Source: Woeseiaceae bacterium
Lineage (GTDB): Bacteria > Pseudomonadota > Gammaproteobacteria > Steroidobacterales > Woeseiaceae
Reading direction: 5' to 3'
DNA: 64,000 nt
NCBI GenBank assembly: GCA_028279985.1
Contig: JANQMR010000019.1
Coordinates: 45,761-109,760, forward strand
The stretch's first letter is position 1, and every line of letters begins with the position of its first letter. The position numbers and the translations under genes are program-made. Below are positions 27,603-37,563 of this stretch, piece by piece. The notes below the pieces were generated by a model. It was not told where the DNA came from and ran no database searches. It saw only the letters and a list, made by a program, of their open reading frames with translations.

Positions 27603-27832
27603 ACCTTGTGTTGCCCATACCTCAGACCGGCCAACTATACGCGCAGCAACGCTCAAACGCTGGTTCTCGCGACGGTCTTTCGCTCTGCGGCGAGCGTCGT
27701 AGCGGGACTTATGTCAATATGGTACAAGTCGAACTTTCCTGGGACCGTCAGCGGCATGGCAGCCGGGCTCCAGGGGTTGGGGAGTTTGCAGGGTGAGCCG
27801 CCTTTGGGCCTGCCCGATCGCGAGGATATCCG

Positions 27833-28225
27833 GTGTCTGCTAATGCGTCTCGAAGTCTGAACGGACTCAAGATTCTTGTCGTTGACGACAGTAAAACGAT
27901 TCGCCGAACGGCGGAAACGCTGTTGACCAAGGAGGGCTGTCAGGTCTTCACGGCCATCGACGGATTCGACGCTTTGTCGAAAATCGCCGATCATCAGCCG
28001 GACCTGATTTTCGTGGACATCATGATGCCGCGCCTCGACGGTTACGAGACGTGCTCGCTGATCAAGCACAACAAGGTGTTCAAGGAGACGCCCGTCATCA
28101 TGCTGTCCAGTAAGGACGGACTTTTCGATCGGGCAAGGGGGCGAATCGTCGGCTCCGAGCAGTACCTGACCAAACCTTTCACCAAGGACGAGCTGTTGGG
28201 TGCCATCTCGAACCAGATCGCCTGA
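27833..28225 (+). CDS. pilG: Pilus/twitching response regulator PilG
   Basis: 130 residues, a single receiver domain with acidic pocket VVDDS (D18, D19), phosphorylation site D62 in FVDIMMPRLDGYE and Lys114 in YLTKPF. PilG is a CheY-like output of the Pil-Chp system acting on pilus extension and, in Pseudomonas, cAMP. GTG start at 27833 with GAGGA upstream. First gene of pilG-pilH-pilI-pilJ-chpA-chpC, divergent from gshB, as in Pseudomonas. Confidence 0.93.
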   Translation: MSANASRSLNGLKILVVDDSKTIRRTAETLLTKEGCQVFTAIDGFDALSKIADHQPDLIFVDIMMPRLDGYETCSLIKHNKVFKETPVIMLSSKDGLFDRARGRIVGSEQYLTKPFTKDELLGAISNQIA

Positions 28226-28245
28226 GGTCGTGTAGTCAAACCACC

Positions 28246-28265
28246 GAAAATCTCAGAAAATCTAA
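28246..28265. repeat. Direct tandem repeat, 10 bp x2
   Basis: GAAAATCTCA followed by GAAAATCTAA in the pilG-pilH spacer, just before the pilH ribosome binding site. Confidence 0.65.
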
Positions 28266-28278
28266 TCAGGAAGCATCG

Positions 28279-28644
28279 ATGGCAGTAATACTCATCATCG
28301 ACGATTCGCCGACCGAGCTGCACCTGTTCCAGAACATGCTCGAGAAGAACGGCTTCGATACGCTCGTCGCCGATAGCGGCGAAGACGGCTTGAGGCAGGC
28401 GAAGTCGTCCCGTCCCGACTGCATACTGATGGATGTGGTCATGCCCGGGATGAACGGTTTTCAGGCGACTCGCGAGTTGACCCGGGACCCGGATACGTCC
28501 TCCATCCCGGTCATCATGGTCACCACAAAGGACCAGGAGACGGACAAGATCTGGGGCATGCGCCAGGGGGCCGTCGAATACATCGTCAAGCCGGTCGGGG
28601 AGAAGCAACTGGTCGCGACGATCAACCAGGTGATGGCCGGCTGA
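28279..28644 (+). CDS. pilH: Pilus/twitching response regulator PilH
   Basis: 121 residues, single receiver domain: IIDDSPTE (D8, D9), phosphorylation site D52 in LMDVVMPGMNGFQ and K104 in YIVKPV. PilH is the second CheY-like output of Pil-Chp and is thought to act as a phosphate sink or to favour retraction. Its stop is followed directly by the pilI ATG, so the two are tightly coupled. Confidence 0.93.
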   Translation: MAVILIIDDSPTELHLFQNMLEKNGFDTLVADSGEDGLRQAKSSRPDCILMDVVMPGMNGFQATRELTRDPDTSSIPVIMVTTKDQETDKIWGMRQGAVEYIVKPVGEKQLVATINQVMAG

Positions 28645-29205
28645 ATGAACGGCGCGCCCGAGCTCGCAACGCTCGTTCGCCAGCCCTTCGAGCTGCTGCG
28701 CGAAATCGAACGCCGCAGCGCGCGGGCGCATCCGGGCGGAGCGGCGGCGATGCCGTCGGAGTGGGTCGGCATCGGCTTTCGGATCGGCGAGGAGCAGTTC
28801 GTTGCCAGCCGCGAGCAGGTCCGGGAGGTGCTGATGTTGCCGGATGGGATGACCCGGGTACCCGGTGCGAGACGTTGGCTCCTGGGTATCGCCAATTTGC
28901 GCGGCCACCTGCTGCCGCTGGTCGACGTCAAGCTACTGCTCGGCAGCGGCCGCACTTCCCTGCGCAGGGCAACGCGCGTGATTTCCGTCAACCATCGTGA
29001 GATACCGGCAGGCTTGGTCGTTGACGAAGTGCTGGGATTCCGGCGTTTCACCGAACAGGAGCACGGCCGGGAGTTGCCGGAGACGATCATCCGATGCGAG
29101 CGATTCCTGACCGGCGCCTACCTGCGCGGCGAAGAGCGCTGGCCCGTATTCGACTTGTTCGAATTTGTCGAAAGCCCGCTTTTTCTGCAGGCGGCGGAGG
29201 AATAG
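28645..29205 (+). CDS. pilI: CheW-like adaptor PilI
   Basis: 186 residues with one CheW domain (~45-170): GIGFRIGEEQFVASREQVREVL, then WLLGIANLRGHLLPLVDVK and GLVVDEVLGFRRF. It should link the PilJ receptor to the ChpA kinase. The start codon immediately follows the pilH stop. Length is close to known PilI (~180). Confidence 0.9.
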   Translation: MNGAPELATLVRQPFELLREIERRSARAHPGGAAAMPSEWVGIGFRIGEEQFVASREQVREVLMLPDGMTRVPGARRWLLGIANLRGHLLPLVDVKLLLGSGRTSLRRATRVISVNHREIPAGLVVDEVLGFRRFTEQEHGRELPETIIRCERFLTGAYLRGEERWPVFDLFEFVESPLFLQAAEE

Positions 29206-29259
29206 CCAAGCGGCTGCGAGGCCTGCTGCCCTGCGGTTACACCATCGAGTTACGAAATC

Positions 29260-31248
29260 ATGGCCAACAACACCGACACGACTTCGACCTTTCAGAGCAT
29301 CGCCGGCGGCATCGCGGCGCTGTTGCTTGCGGCTGCGGCGCTGAGCTACCTGCAGTCGCAAGGCGGCACGTCGCCGGTCGCCGGGCTTGCCGCGCTGTCT
29401 CAGGCAATCCCGGGACAGGCCGGGGCGGCGGTCGCCGGGGAGGCCGGCGGCTTCGACCGCCTCGGTTCGAGCCTCGAGCGACTCGCGGAGCTCGGGCAAA
29501 GCGTCGGTTCCGAGGCTCCGGGGAATGCCGCGGACTGGCGCCGGCTAGAGGCACAAGCTGCTCAAATCTTGGCCAGCCGGGATGAGGTCGAGTCCGTCAC
29601 CGCCGCCGCGGCGAACGTGGCCGACGCATCGCTGGCCGTGCTCGAGTTGTCGAACGAGTTGCTCGATCGCTCTGGCGCCACTGCCTCGATCCAGGAGTTT
29701 CAGCAGCGCGCGGCGCGGATGGCGCGGATCGTGGAGCATCCGCTCGCCGCCGTCGCCCGGACCGGGCAACTCGGCGAAGACCTGGCGTTCTTGCGCGATC
29801 TCGGCAGTGCGCTGGCAGGTGAGGCCGGCAGCAGCTTCGACGTACCGCCGATCGATCCGCAGGGGCGGGAACTCGCGCTGGCGCCGATCGCCGGTCATCT
29901 GAACGAGATCGAATCTGCGCTGGCGGTCCTGGACGGGGCGAGCGCGACGATTGGTGACCTGGATGTGTCGAGCGACGCCCTGTCGGCAACGGCGGCGCGT
30001 CTGCTGGGTTCGTTCCCCGTCGCGGCGTCGGACGACGGTATCCTGCCCGGTTTCCTGCGCTCGCCATGGATACCGATCGGTCTCGTCGTCGCGGCCCTGA
30101 TGCTGGTACTGGTGCTGTTCAACCTGAACCGCCGTTTGGGCGTGTTCGAACGCGCGGCGGCCGAGCAGGCGGAGAAAAACGAGCGCAACCAACAGGCCAT
30201 TCTGCGCCTGCTCGACGAAATGGGCAGCCTGGCGGACGGTGACCTGACGGTCGAGGCGACCGTGACCGAAGACATTACGGGCACGATCGCCGATTCGTTC
30301 AACTATGCGATCGAGGAGCTCAGAAAACTCGTCGCTACCGTCAACGAAACGGCGATCATGGTCGAGTCGGCCGCCAAGCAGACCGAAACCTCGGCGGCGA
30401 ACATGGAGCGGGCGGCGGAAAACCAGCGCAAGGAGATCAACGCGGCGACTGAATCGATCGTGTCGATGGCGAGCTCCATCGAAGAAGTGTCGGGCAACGC
30501 CGAACGTTCGTCCGATGTCGCCAGGCATTCTGTCGAGGTGGCCCACAAGGGCGGCGAGGCGGTGCGCAGGACCATCGACGGCATGAATACGATACGCGAG
30601 ACGATCCAGGACACGTCGAAACGCATCAAGCGACTCGGCGAGAGCTCGCAGGAGATCGGCAATATCGTCGAACTGATCAACGATATTGCCGAGCAGACGA
30701 ACATCCTGGCGCTGAATGCGTCGATCCAGGCGTCGATGGCCGGGGAGGCCGGCAGGGGGTTCGCCGTCGTCGCAGACGAGGTGCAACGTCTCGCGGAACG
30801 GTCCACCAATGCCACCAAGCAGATCGAGGTGCTCGTCAGCACGATCCAGACCGACACCAAGGAGGCCGTCGTGTCGATGGAGCGCAGCACCACCGACGTC
30901 GTCGGCGGTGCGCTGCTCGCCGAGAACGCAGGCGCGGCGCTCGATGAGATCGAACAGGTTTCGAACCAGATTGCGAGCCTGGTGCAAAACATCTCCAGTT
31001 CCGCGCGCGAGCAGGCCGGCTCGGCCGCGGACGTCACGCGCCGGACGACACGCTTGCGCGAGATCAGCGAACAGACCGGTAAGGCGACCACGGCGACCGC
31101 CACGGCAATCGCCAAGCTCTCCGAGTTTGCATCGGCGCTACGGAAGAGCGTGGCAGGCTTTACGCTGCCCGGTGTCGCGGCGTCCCCGCCACAGGCAGCG
31201 GAGAACGAGCCGGCCGGCGTAGCGCCCGGCAAGCAGGCGACCGCCTAG
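29260..31248 (+). CDS. pilJ: Twitching-motility methyl-accepting chemoreceptor PilJ
   Basis: 662 residues. One membrane helix near residues 15-33, a periplasmic region of ~230 residues with helical, Ala/Glu-rich content, a second helix near 270-288 (IPIGLVVAALMLVLVLFNLN), then a cytoplasmic signalling domain (~350-640). The receptor hairpin tip is EQTNILALNASIQASMAGEA, followed by GRGFAVVADEVQRLAERS. It senses pilus or surface cues and controls ChpA. The usual neighbour pilK (methyltransferase) is missing downstream. Confidence 0.93.
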   Translation: MANNTDTTSTFQSIAGGIAALLLAAAALSYLQSQGGTSPVAGLAALSQAIPGQAGAAVAGEAGGFDRLGSSLERLAELGQSVGSEAPGNAADWRRLEAQAAQILASRDEVESVTAAAANVADASLAVLELSNELLDRSGATASIQEFQQRAARMARIVEHPLAAVARTGQLGEDLAFLRDLGSALAGEAGSSFDVPPIDPQGRELALAPIAGHLNEIESALAVLDGASATIGDLDVSSDALSATAARLLGSFPVAASDDGILPGFLRSPWIPIGLVVAALMLVLVLFNLNRRLGVFERAAAEQAEKNERNQQAILRLLDEMGSLADGDLTVEATVTEDITGTIADSFNYAIEELRKLVATVNETAIMVESAAKQTETSAANMERAAENQRKEINAATESIVSMASSIEEVSGNAERSSDVARHSVEVAHKGGEAVRRTIDGMNTIRETIQDTSKRIKRLGESSQEIGNIVELINDIAEQTNILALNASIQASMAGEAGRGFAVVADEVQRLAERSTNATKQIEVLVSTIQTDTKEAVVSMERSTTDVVGGALLAENAGAALDEIEQVSNQIASLVQNISSSAREQAGSAADVTRRTTRLREISEQTGKATTATATAIAKLSEFASALRKSVAGFTLPGVAASPPQAAENEPAGVAPGKQATA

Positions 31249-31297
31249 GCTTCGACGTGAATTCAAACGGGCATCGGGCAACACAGTCGAGCGGGCA

Positions 31298-34200
31298 ATG
31301 ACGGGCGAGACCGGGATCGAAGCATCGAAAACCGCGCAAACGGTTGAAGCCGGTCCGGCCCGCGCGCTGGCGATCGTCAGCGGCGAGCTGATCGAGACGA
31401 TCCGCAACGCCCACCTGGCGCTCGAGGATTGTGTGGACGGCCGCGGCGGCGGCGCCGCACTGACCCGCGCGGCCGATCTGTTGCACCAGGTTCGCGGCGC
31501 ATTGCAAATGACCGAGAGTTACGGCGCCGCGCTGCTGGCCGAGGAAATGGAACTCGCCTGTCGCTACCTGGCCGGTTTGCGGCAGGGCAAGGGGCGCGAA
31601 GACGGCCTCGAAGCGCTGACCCGTTCGATGGTCCAGCTTCCGGCCTACATCGAGCGTCTGTTGGGCGGCGGCCGCGACATCGCGCTGGTGTTGTTGCCGA
31701 TGCTGAACGACTTGCGCGCAGCACGCGGTGAGCCCTTGTTGTCCGAAGGCACGCTCCTGCTTCTGAACCTGTCTCCGCAGCGCGGCGATCGTGCGGGCGC
31801 CGAGCGGGAGCCGAGCGGCGAGGACCCGGTCGTCGTCGCGAGCCGGCTGCGGCCCAGGTTTCAGCTCGCCTTATTGGGCTGGATCAAGGGCGGTAACGGC
31901 GCGCGCCATCTCGACAGCCTGTCGCAGGTTGCCGCGGCGTTCGAGAAGTCGGCGACGCGCGACGACATGTACCAGCTCTGGTGGGTCGTCGGCGGCGTGC
32001 TGGAGTCGCTGGCCAACGGCGGTCTCCAGACCTCGGTTGCACTCAAGCGTCTGCTGGGCCAGGCCGACCGCCAGATCAAACACGTCATCGACAACGGCCC
32101 GGATGCCTTCGACAGCCATCCCGTCGACGACCTGCTCAACAACCTGCTGTATTACGTCGCCCGGTCGAGCACGGCAGGCACGCGGATTGCGGCGATTCGC
32201 GCCGCCTTCAACCTGTCCGAGCTGCTGCCGGGCGACGAACAGGTGGAACATGCGCGCGAGGCCTTGTCCGCCCCCAGCGTCAGGCTGATGCAGACGGTGG
32301 CGTCAGCCATTCGGGAAGATCTCGGCCGGGTCAAGGACGTGCTCGACATCTATGTGCGCACCGGCATGAACGAGTCCTCCGATCTGGTGCCGCAGCTCGA
32401 GCTTTTGAAAAAAATCAGCGACACCCTGGGCGTGCTGGGCCTGGGTGAGTTGCGCAGCGACATCGACGGGGAGATCGACCGGCTGAAGACCGTGGTCGAA
32501 CGCGGCGGCGTCGCGAAAGACCGGATCATCCTGGACATCGCATCGACCTTGCTGCGTGTCGAGGACCGGCTGGATCAACAGCTCATACGCTTGACCGTGC
32601 CGCGCGACGCGCCGGCGGAGGCTGACGACGAGCCCGCGATGGCGCCGCAGGAAGAAGCCGATTATCGGCGGGTTGCCGAGTCGGTGATGCGGGAGTGCAT
32701 CATCAATCTCGCACGGATCAAGGAGACGATCAGCCAAAGCCTGACGTCGGGAGCGCCGTCACAGGGCCTGGACAGCTTGCCGTCGCTGATTCGCGGCATC
32801 AAGGCCGGTCTGCTGATGCTCGACAAGACGCGTGCAATGGAAGTCGTCGAGCGCATCGGCAACCTGATTACAACGATCTCGACACACGGCGGACCGTCGC
32901 GCCTGAACCAGAAGGAGACCGATCGCTTAGCCGATGCCATCGTCAGCATCGAGTATTACATGGAGACGGTCAAGGCGGGCCGGTCCGAGCCCTGGTACAT
33001 GCTGGACAATGCCGAAGCCTGTCTTTCCGTCTTGCAGGATGTCGTCCAGCGGCTGGACGGTGAGGCGGTCGATGCCCCGGCACCGGCGGTCGCGGAAGCA
33101 GCGGCCGAGACGCCGCTCGAAACGGGTGCCGGCCAGGCCACCGAGGTCATGCCGCTGCCCGTCGTCGCGCCGGATGCCGAACACCTGGACCCGGAGCTTC
33201 TCGAATTGTTCATCGAAGAGGCGCGCGAGGAGATTGCTTCGATCAAGGACAATCTGCCGGCCTGGAGCGAAGACCCCGAGGACATGGAGACCCTGATCAC
33301 GGTGCGGCGATCGTTTCACACGCTCAAGGGCAGCGGCCGGATGGTCGGCGCCGAGCGCATCGGCGAATACTGTTGGAGTATCGAGAACCTGCTCAACCGT
33401 CTGATCAATCGCACGCTGGTGCGGACGCCGCTGATGGTCGAGTTCATTCTCGAGGCCTCGGTCTCGGTAGAAGAGCTGATCGAGCAACTCGAGGCCGGTT
33501 CCGAACCGGAGGCCGACATCGGCCTTTTGATGGCGCGTGCCAACGCCTTTGCCGAGGGCGATCCGAATGCGGCGGTATTGGCCGTCGAGAAGCCTGAGGC
33601 CGCGCCATCCGCCGAGCAGCCGGCGCTGGAAATGGATCCGGTGCTGCTCGATATTTTTTCCAAGGAGACCGCGGGCCACCTGCGCGTGATCACCGAATAC
33701 CTGCAGGCCTGTGCCGGGCAGTCGCCGCCGTTCGAGGTCACCGACAAGCTGCATCGTGCCTGTCACACCCTGCACGGCAGCGCCAACATGGCGAACGTCG
33801 AACGCGGGGTTACGGTGGCAGGGGCCCTGAATCGATTCGTCAGGCGCGTGTACGATTGCAAGGCGGGTTTCCAGCCGTCCGGTATCGATGCGCTGGGCGA
33901 GGCCGCCCGGGCGCTCGAGACGATCGTCGCCGATATCAACCAGCCCGACCGGGAGCGAGCGGATTATTCGGCGCTGATCGAAGGTCTCGACGATTTGACC
34001 GATGCCTTGCAGCCCGACGGCACGATCGTCGACGCCGAGGCACCCGCGCTCGGCGAGGCCGTCGAGCCCGTCGCTTCGCCGCCGCACCCGGAGCTTGCCG
34101 CGTCGCGCGAGCCGGAAGAGGAAGCCGACTACGATGCCGAGATCGCCGCGATTTTCACCGAGGAATCGGCGGAGCTCCTGGAGTCGGCCGACAAGGCTTT

Positions 34201-36979
34201 TGTGGCATGGAGCCGAGACAAGTCGTCGCGGCAATCACTGGAGGAGCTCAAACGGCATCTGCATACCCTGAAAGGCGGCGCCCGGATGGCGGGCATCATG
34301 TCGATGGGCAACCTGAGCCATGAGCTCGAGACCCTGCTGAACGCGGTCGACCAGGGCCGCGTGACCGCCACGCAGCCGGTAGACGAGTTGCTGCAGTCAA
34401 GTGTCGACGAATTGCATCGCATGCGTGATCTGGTCATCGCGGGGAAGGCGGTCCCGGCAGCGGGCGATCTGGTACAACGGATCCGGCAGGCTATTGCCGG
34501 CCTCGAGCTTGCGAGCGAGGTCGACGTCGAGATGCCGGCTGAAGGCAGCGGTGCCGAACCGGCCGAACCGGCGCCGTTCTCGATCGAGCCCGATGAGGCC
34601 GTAAGCATGGTGATCGTCGATTCGCCGCCGGCGGGGGATGCGGAAGGCCGTCAACCGGTGGACGAATTTGTCGGCGAATCGGCCGACGACCGGACGGCGG
34701 ACACCGGCGTGTCGATGCAAGCCGGACCCGAGCCGGACAGCCAGCCCGTGACGGCCGATCCCGAGGCTCACGGCCTCGAAGAAGCCGGGCCGGTTCACGA
34801 ACACGAGGAGCCCGGGCCCAGCCTCGAACCCGAACTCGAAGCGGGGTCCGTGTCCGAAGCCGAGCCCGAACCGGAACTCGAAGCGGGGCCCGTGTCCGAA
34901 GCCGAGCCCGAATCGGAACTCGAAACGGATTCCGTGTCCGAACCCGAGCTCGAATCGGAACTCGAAGCGGAGCCCGTGTCCGAACTCGAGTCCGAATCGG
35001 AACTCGAAGCGGAGTACGTGTCCGAAGTCGAGCCCGAGCCCGAACCGGAGTCCGGGATTTCGGCCCAAGCCCCGGCGCCGCGGGAGCCCGTCGAGACATC
35101 GCCCGATTCCGCGCCGCAGCCCGTCGCCGAGATCCGGCCCGTTCGACAACCGGAGGCGCGGCACGAATTTGCCAGGATCGATGCGGACTTGCTCGAAGAC
35201 CTCCTCAATGCCGCCGGAGAGATTTCGATTTATCACTCGCGCCTGAATCAGCAGGTCAGCTCGATCGAATTCCATGTCGAAGAGTTCGAGCAGACGGTAA
35301 AACGGCTGCGAGACCAATTGCGCAAACTGGAGATCGAAACCGAAGCGCAGATCATGGCCGGTCATCAGGACACGATGGTGGCGCGCCGGGATTTCGATCC
35401 GCTGGAGCTCGACCGGTACTCCGACATACAGCAGTTGTCGCGGGCATTGGCCGAGTCGGCCAACGACCTGGAGAGTCTCAAGGAGTTGCTGCAGTCGGTG
35501 ACCAACGAGGCGGAGAGCCTGCTGATACAGCAGTCCCGCGTCACGGCCGAGTTGCAGGACGGGTTGATGCGAACCCGCATGGTACCGTTCGAGCGCCACG
35601 TTCCCAGACTGACCCGGCTGGTTCGGCAGGCGGCGCAGGAAGCCGGCAAGCGCGCCGAGCTGGCGGTCGAGGGTGCCGCCGGGGAACTCGACCGGCAGGT
35701 GCTGGAAAAAATGTTGCCGCCCTTCGAGCACATGCTCCGCAACGCCGTCGTCCACGGCATCGAGTCCGCCGAATCCCGGCAGGCGGCGGGAAAACCTGCA
35801 GTCGGGCGAATCACGATACGTTTGCATCGCGAGGGCGCCGAGATGGTCATCGACGTGGCCGACGACGGCGCCGGGCTCGATGTCGACGCGATTCGTCGCA
35901 AGGCCTACGAGCTTGACATGCTCGAGCCCGGCAGCGCCGTGACCGACGAGGAGATCATGAGCCTGATCCTGACGGCGGGCTTCTCGACTGCGACTCGGGT
36001 GACCCAGTCCGCGGGCCGCGGCGTCGGCATGGACGTCGTCGCGAACGAGGTCAAACAGCTCGGCGGGTCGCTGCGTATATCGTCGGTCGGCGGCCAGGGG
36101 ACCAACTTCACGGTCAGGTTGCCGTTTACCCTGGCGATCACCCAGGCGCTGATCGTGCGAACCGGCGAAGAGGTGTACGCGCTGCCGCTGCCCTCGGTCG
36201 AGGGCGTCGCCCGCGTACCGCGCGCGGAGCTCGAGACGCTGTTGTCGCAAAGCGAACCGAGCTTCCAGTACGGCGAGCGGAGTTACCGTTTCCGGCACCT
36301 GGGCCTGTATCTCGGCGGGCGGGCGGCGAAGCTGCCGGAGGGCGAGTCTTTCGTGCCGGTGATCCTGGTGCGGGCGGGCGACTCTTCTGCGGCGCTTCTG
36401 ACCGACGAGATGCTGACCAGCCGCGAGATCGTCGTCAAATCGGTCGGGCCGCAGCTCGCCGGCATTCGCGGCATTGCCGGCGCCACGATTCTGGGTGACG
36501 GGCGCATCGTATTGATCCTCGACATCAACGCCCTGGTCCGGGGCGGCGCGCCGGTCGTCGAACTCAAGAAAGCGGCGCCGGCGCCCAGCGACGATCGTCC
36601 CCTGGCCATGGTCGTGGACGATTCCATTACCGTGCGACGCGTGACCGAGCGCTTTTTGCAACGCAGCGGCATGCGGGTCGTAACGGCGAAGGACGGTCTC
36701 GACGCGATCAGCCTGCTGGGAGACCACAAGCCCGACGTGATCCTGCTCGATATCGAGATGCCGCGCATGGACGGGTACGAGTTCGCGTCACACGTCAGAA
36801 ACGACGACCGGGTCGCCGAGGTGCCCATCATCATGATCACCTCGCGGGTCGGAGACAAGCACCGCGCGCGGGCCATCGAGCTCGGCGTCAACGACTATCT
36901 CGGTAAACCGTACCAGGATGCCCAGTTACTCGAGGCCATTCAGCGGCAGCTCGAAGACAAAGGAATCAGCCTGAAATGA
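31298..36979 (+). CDS. chpA: Chemotaxis-type hybrid histidine kinase ChpA
   Basis: 1893 residues. N-terminal FimL-like/degenerate phosphotransfer region (~1-600); three canonical Hpt modules with phospho-His at H674 (FHTLKGSGRM), H823 (CHTLHGSANM) and H989 (LHTLKGGARM); an acidic linker with a 14-residue repeat (~1179-1248); CheA dimerisation and ATPase core (MLRNAVVHGIES, DDGAGLD, GRGVGMDVV); a CheW-like domain; and a C-terminal receiver with D1818 in LLDIEMPRMDGYE. It drives phosphorylation of PilG and PilH. The Pseudomonas protein is longer, with more phosphotransfer domains. The stop overlaps chpC by 4 bp. Confidence 0.95.
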   Translation: MTGETGIEASKTAQTVEAGPARALAIVSGELIETIRNAHLALEDCVDGRGGGAALTRAADLLHQVRGALQMTESYGAALLAEEMELACRYLAGLRQGKGREDGLEALTRSMVQLPAYIERLLGGGRDIALVLLPMLNDLRAARGEPLLSEGTLLLLNLSPQRGDRAGAEREPSGEDPVVVASRLRPRFQLALLGWIKGGNGARHLDSLSQVAAAFEKSATRDDMYQLWWVVGGVLESLANGGLQTSVALKRLLGQADRQIKHVIDNGPDAFDSHPVDDLLNNLLYYVARSSTAGTRIAAIRAAFNLSELLPGDEQVEHAREALSAPSVRLMQTVASAIREDLGRVKDVLDIYVRTGMNESSDLVPQLELLKKISDTLGVLGLGELRSDIDGEIDRLKTVVERGGVAKDRIILDIASTLLRVEDRLDQQLIRLTVPRDAPAEADDEPAMAPQEEADYRRVAESVMRECIINLARIKETISQSLTSGAPSQGLDSLPSLIRGIKAGLLMLDKTRAMEVVERIGNLITTISTHGGPSRLNQKETDRLADAIVSIEYYMETVKAGRSEPWYMLDNAEACLSVLQDVVQRLDGEAVDAPAPAVAEAAAETPLETGAGQATEVMPLPVVAPDAEHLDPELLELFIEEAREEIASIKDNLPAWSEDPEDMETLITVRRSFHTLKGSGRMVGAERIGEYCWSIENLLNRLINRTLVRTPLMVEFILEASVSVEELIEQLEAGSEPEADIGLLMARANAFAEGDPNAAVLAVEKPEAAPSAEQPALEMDPVLLDIFSKETAGHLRVITEYLQACAGQSPPFEVTDKLHRACHTLHGSANMANVERGVTVAGALNRFVRRVYDCKAGFQPSGIDALGEAARALETIVADINQPDRERADYSALIEGLDDLTDALQPDGTIVDAEAPALGEAVEPVASPPHPELAASREPEEEADYDAEIAAIFTEESAELLESADKAFVAWSRDKSSRQSLEELKRHLHTLKGGARMAGIMSMGNLSHELETLLNAVDQGRVTATQPVDELLQSSVDELHRMRDLVIAGKAVPAAGDLVQRIRQAIAGLELASEVDVEMPAEGSGAEPAEPAPFSIEPDEAVSMVIVDSPPAGDAEGRQPVDEFVGESADDRTADTGVSMQAGPEPDSQPVTADPEAHGLEEAGPVHEHEEPGPSLEPELEAGSVSEAEPEPELEAGPVSEAEPESELETDSVSEPELESELEAEPVSELESESELEAEYVSEVEPEPEPESGISAQAPAPREPVETSPDSAPQPVAEIRPVRQPEARHEFARIDADLLEDLLNAAGEISIYHSRLNQQVSSIEFHVEEFEQTVKRLRDQLRKLEIETEAQIMAGHQDTMVARRDFDPLELDRYSDIQQLSRALAESANDLESLKELLQSVTNEAESLLIQQSRVTAELQDGLMRTRMVPFERHVPRLTRLVRQAAQEAGKRAELAVEGAAGELDRQVLEKMLPPFEHMLRNAVVHGIESAESRQAAGKPAVGRITIRLHREGAEMVIDVADDGAGLDVDAIRRKAYELDMLEPGSAVTDEEIMSLILTAGFSTATRVTQSAGRGVGMDVVANEVKQLGGSLRISSVGGQGTNFTVRLPFTLAITQALIVRTGEEVYALPLPSVEGVARVPRAELETLLSQSEPSFQYGERSYRFRHLGLYLGGRAAKLPEGESFVPVILVRAGDSSAALLTDEMLTSREIVVKSVGPQLAGIRGIAGATILGDGRIVLILDINALVRGGAPVVELKKAAPAPSDDRPLAMVVDDSITVRRVTERFLQRSGMRVVTAKDGLDAISLLGDHKPDVILLDIEMPRMDGYEFASHVRNDDRVAEVPIIMITSRVGDKHRARAIELGVNDYLGKPYQDAQLLEAIQRQLEDKGISLK
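34832..35041 (+). repeat. 42-bp in-frame tandem repeat x5 in chpA linker
   Basis: Five consecutive 42-bp units at 34832, 34874, 34916, 34958 and 35000, each beginning GAACTCGAA and coding for 14 residues of the type ELEAGSVSEAEPEP. It builds a highly acidic, probably disordered spacer between the third Hpt domain and the kinase core. Copy number could vary by slippage. Confidence 0.95.
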
Positions 36980-37446
36980 GCGCCGAGGCCGACGAGCTCT
37001 ACAGTCTGTTGGTACCGTTGTCGGACGAACGCCTGATCGTGCCGCGTGCCTGTGTCGCCGAAGTCGTTCGTTACGCCAAACCCGAGCAGGAGGCGGGCAG
37101 CCAACCGTGGTTGCTGGGCACCACCGATTGGAACGGCCGCTCCCTGCCCGTGGTGTCGTTCGAAGGGTCGCTGGGCAAGGCGGTACCGTCGGCAAGCGGG
37201 CGCACCCGAATCGTCGTCTTCGTCGCCAGCACCGGGCAGCTCAAGACCGGTTACTTCGGCATCCTGACGCAGGGTTTTCCGCAGCTCGTGCGGGTCAACC
37301 GGGAGGTGCTCAAGCTCGATTCCACCGAAGGCTGGCCCGGGTCCGCGCCGGTCTTGTGCCGGGTCAGGATGATCAACGAGTTTCCGCTGATACCGGATCT
37401 CGAAAAGCTCGAGGCCATGTTGGCGCGGGAGACGCTGGACGCTTAG
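36976..37446 (+). CDS. chpC: CheW-like protein ChpC
   Basis: 156 residues forming a single CheW-like domain: LYSLLVPLSDERLIVPRACVAEVV, WLLGTTDWNGRSLPVVSFE and a C-terminal segment ending LARETLDA. In Pseudomonas ChpC is a second adaptor feeding alternative signals into ChpA. ATG overlaps the chpA stop by 4 bp. No chpB methylesterase follows; the next gene is rsmE on the other strand. Confidence 0.85.
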   Translation: MSAEADELYSLLVPLSDERLIVPRACVAEVVRYAKPEQEAGSQPWLLGTTDWNGRSLPVVSFEGSLGKAVPSASGRTRIVVFVASTGQLKTGYFGILTQGFPQLVRVNREVLKLDSTEGWPGSAPVLCRVRMINEFPLIPDLEKLEAMLARETLDA

Positions 37447-37503
37447 GCGCCGCGCGATCGGCCCGGGCGGAACGGCGAGCCCCGGCGCGATTGAGATGTG
37501 CAA

Positions 37504-37543
37504 AGATATGTACGATTAGATATGCGATCAGATATACAGTTGG
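37504..37543. repeat. Degenerate tandem repeat of AGATATG-type units
   Basis: AGATATGTACGATT, AGATATGCGATC and AGATATACAGTTGG follow one another in the convergent spacer between chpC and rsmE. Unit length is 12-14 bp. No terminator hairpin is evident here. Confidence 0.75.
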
Positions 37544-37563
37544 ACATGCGACCGCATAGGCAA

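Noticed and set aside
34832..35041. CRISPR-like array
   Set aside because: Units are contiguous with no spacers, in frame with chpA, and 42 bp long; it is a protein-coding repeat.
34397..36727. A 776-codon frame antisense to chpA with Phe/Gly/His repeats
   Set aside because: It is the reverse reading of the chpA acidic repeat and kinase core. chpA is unambiguous by domain content.
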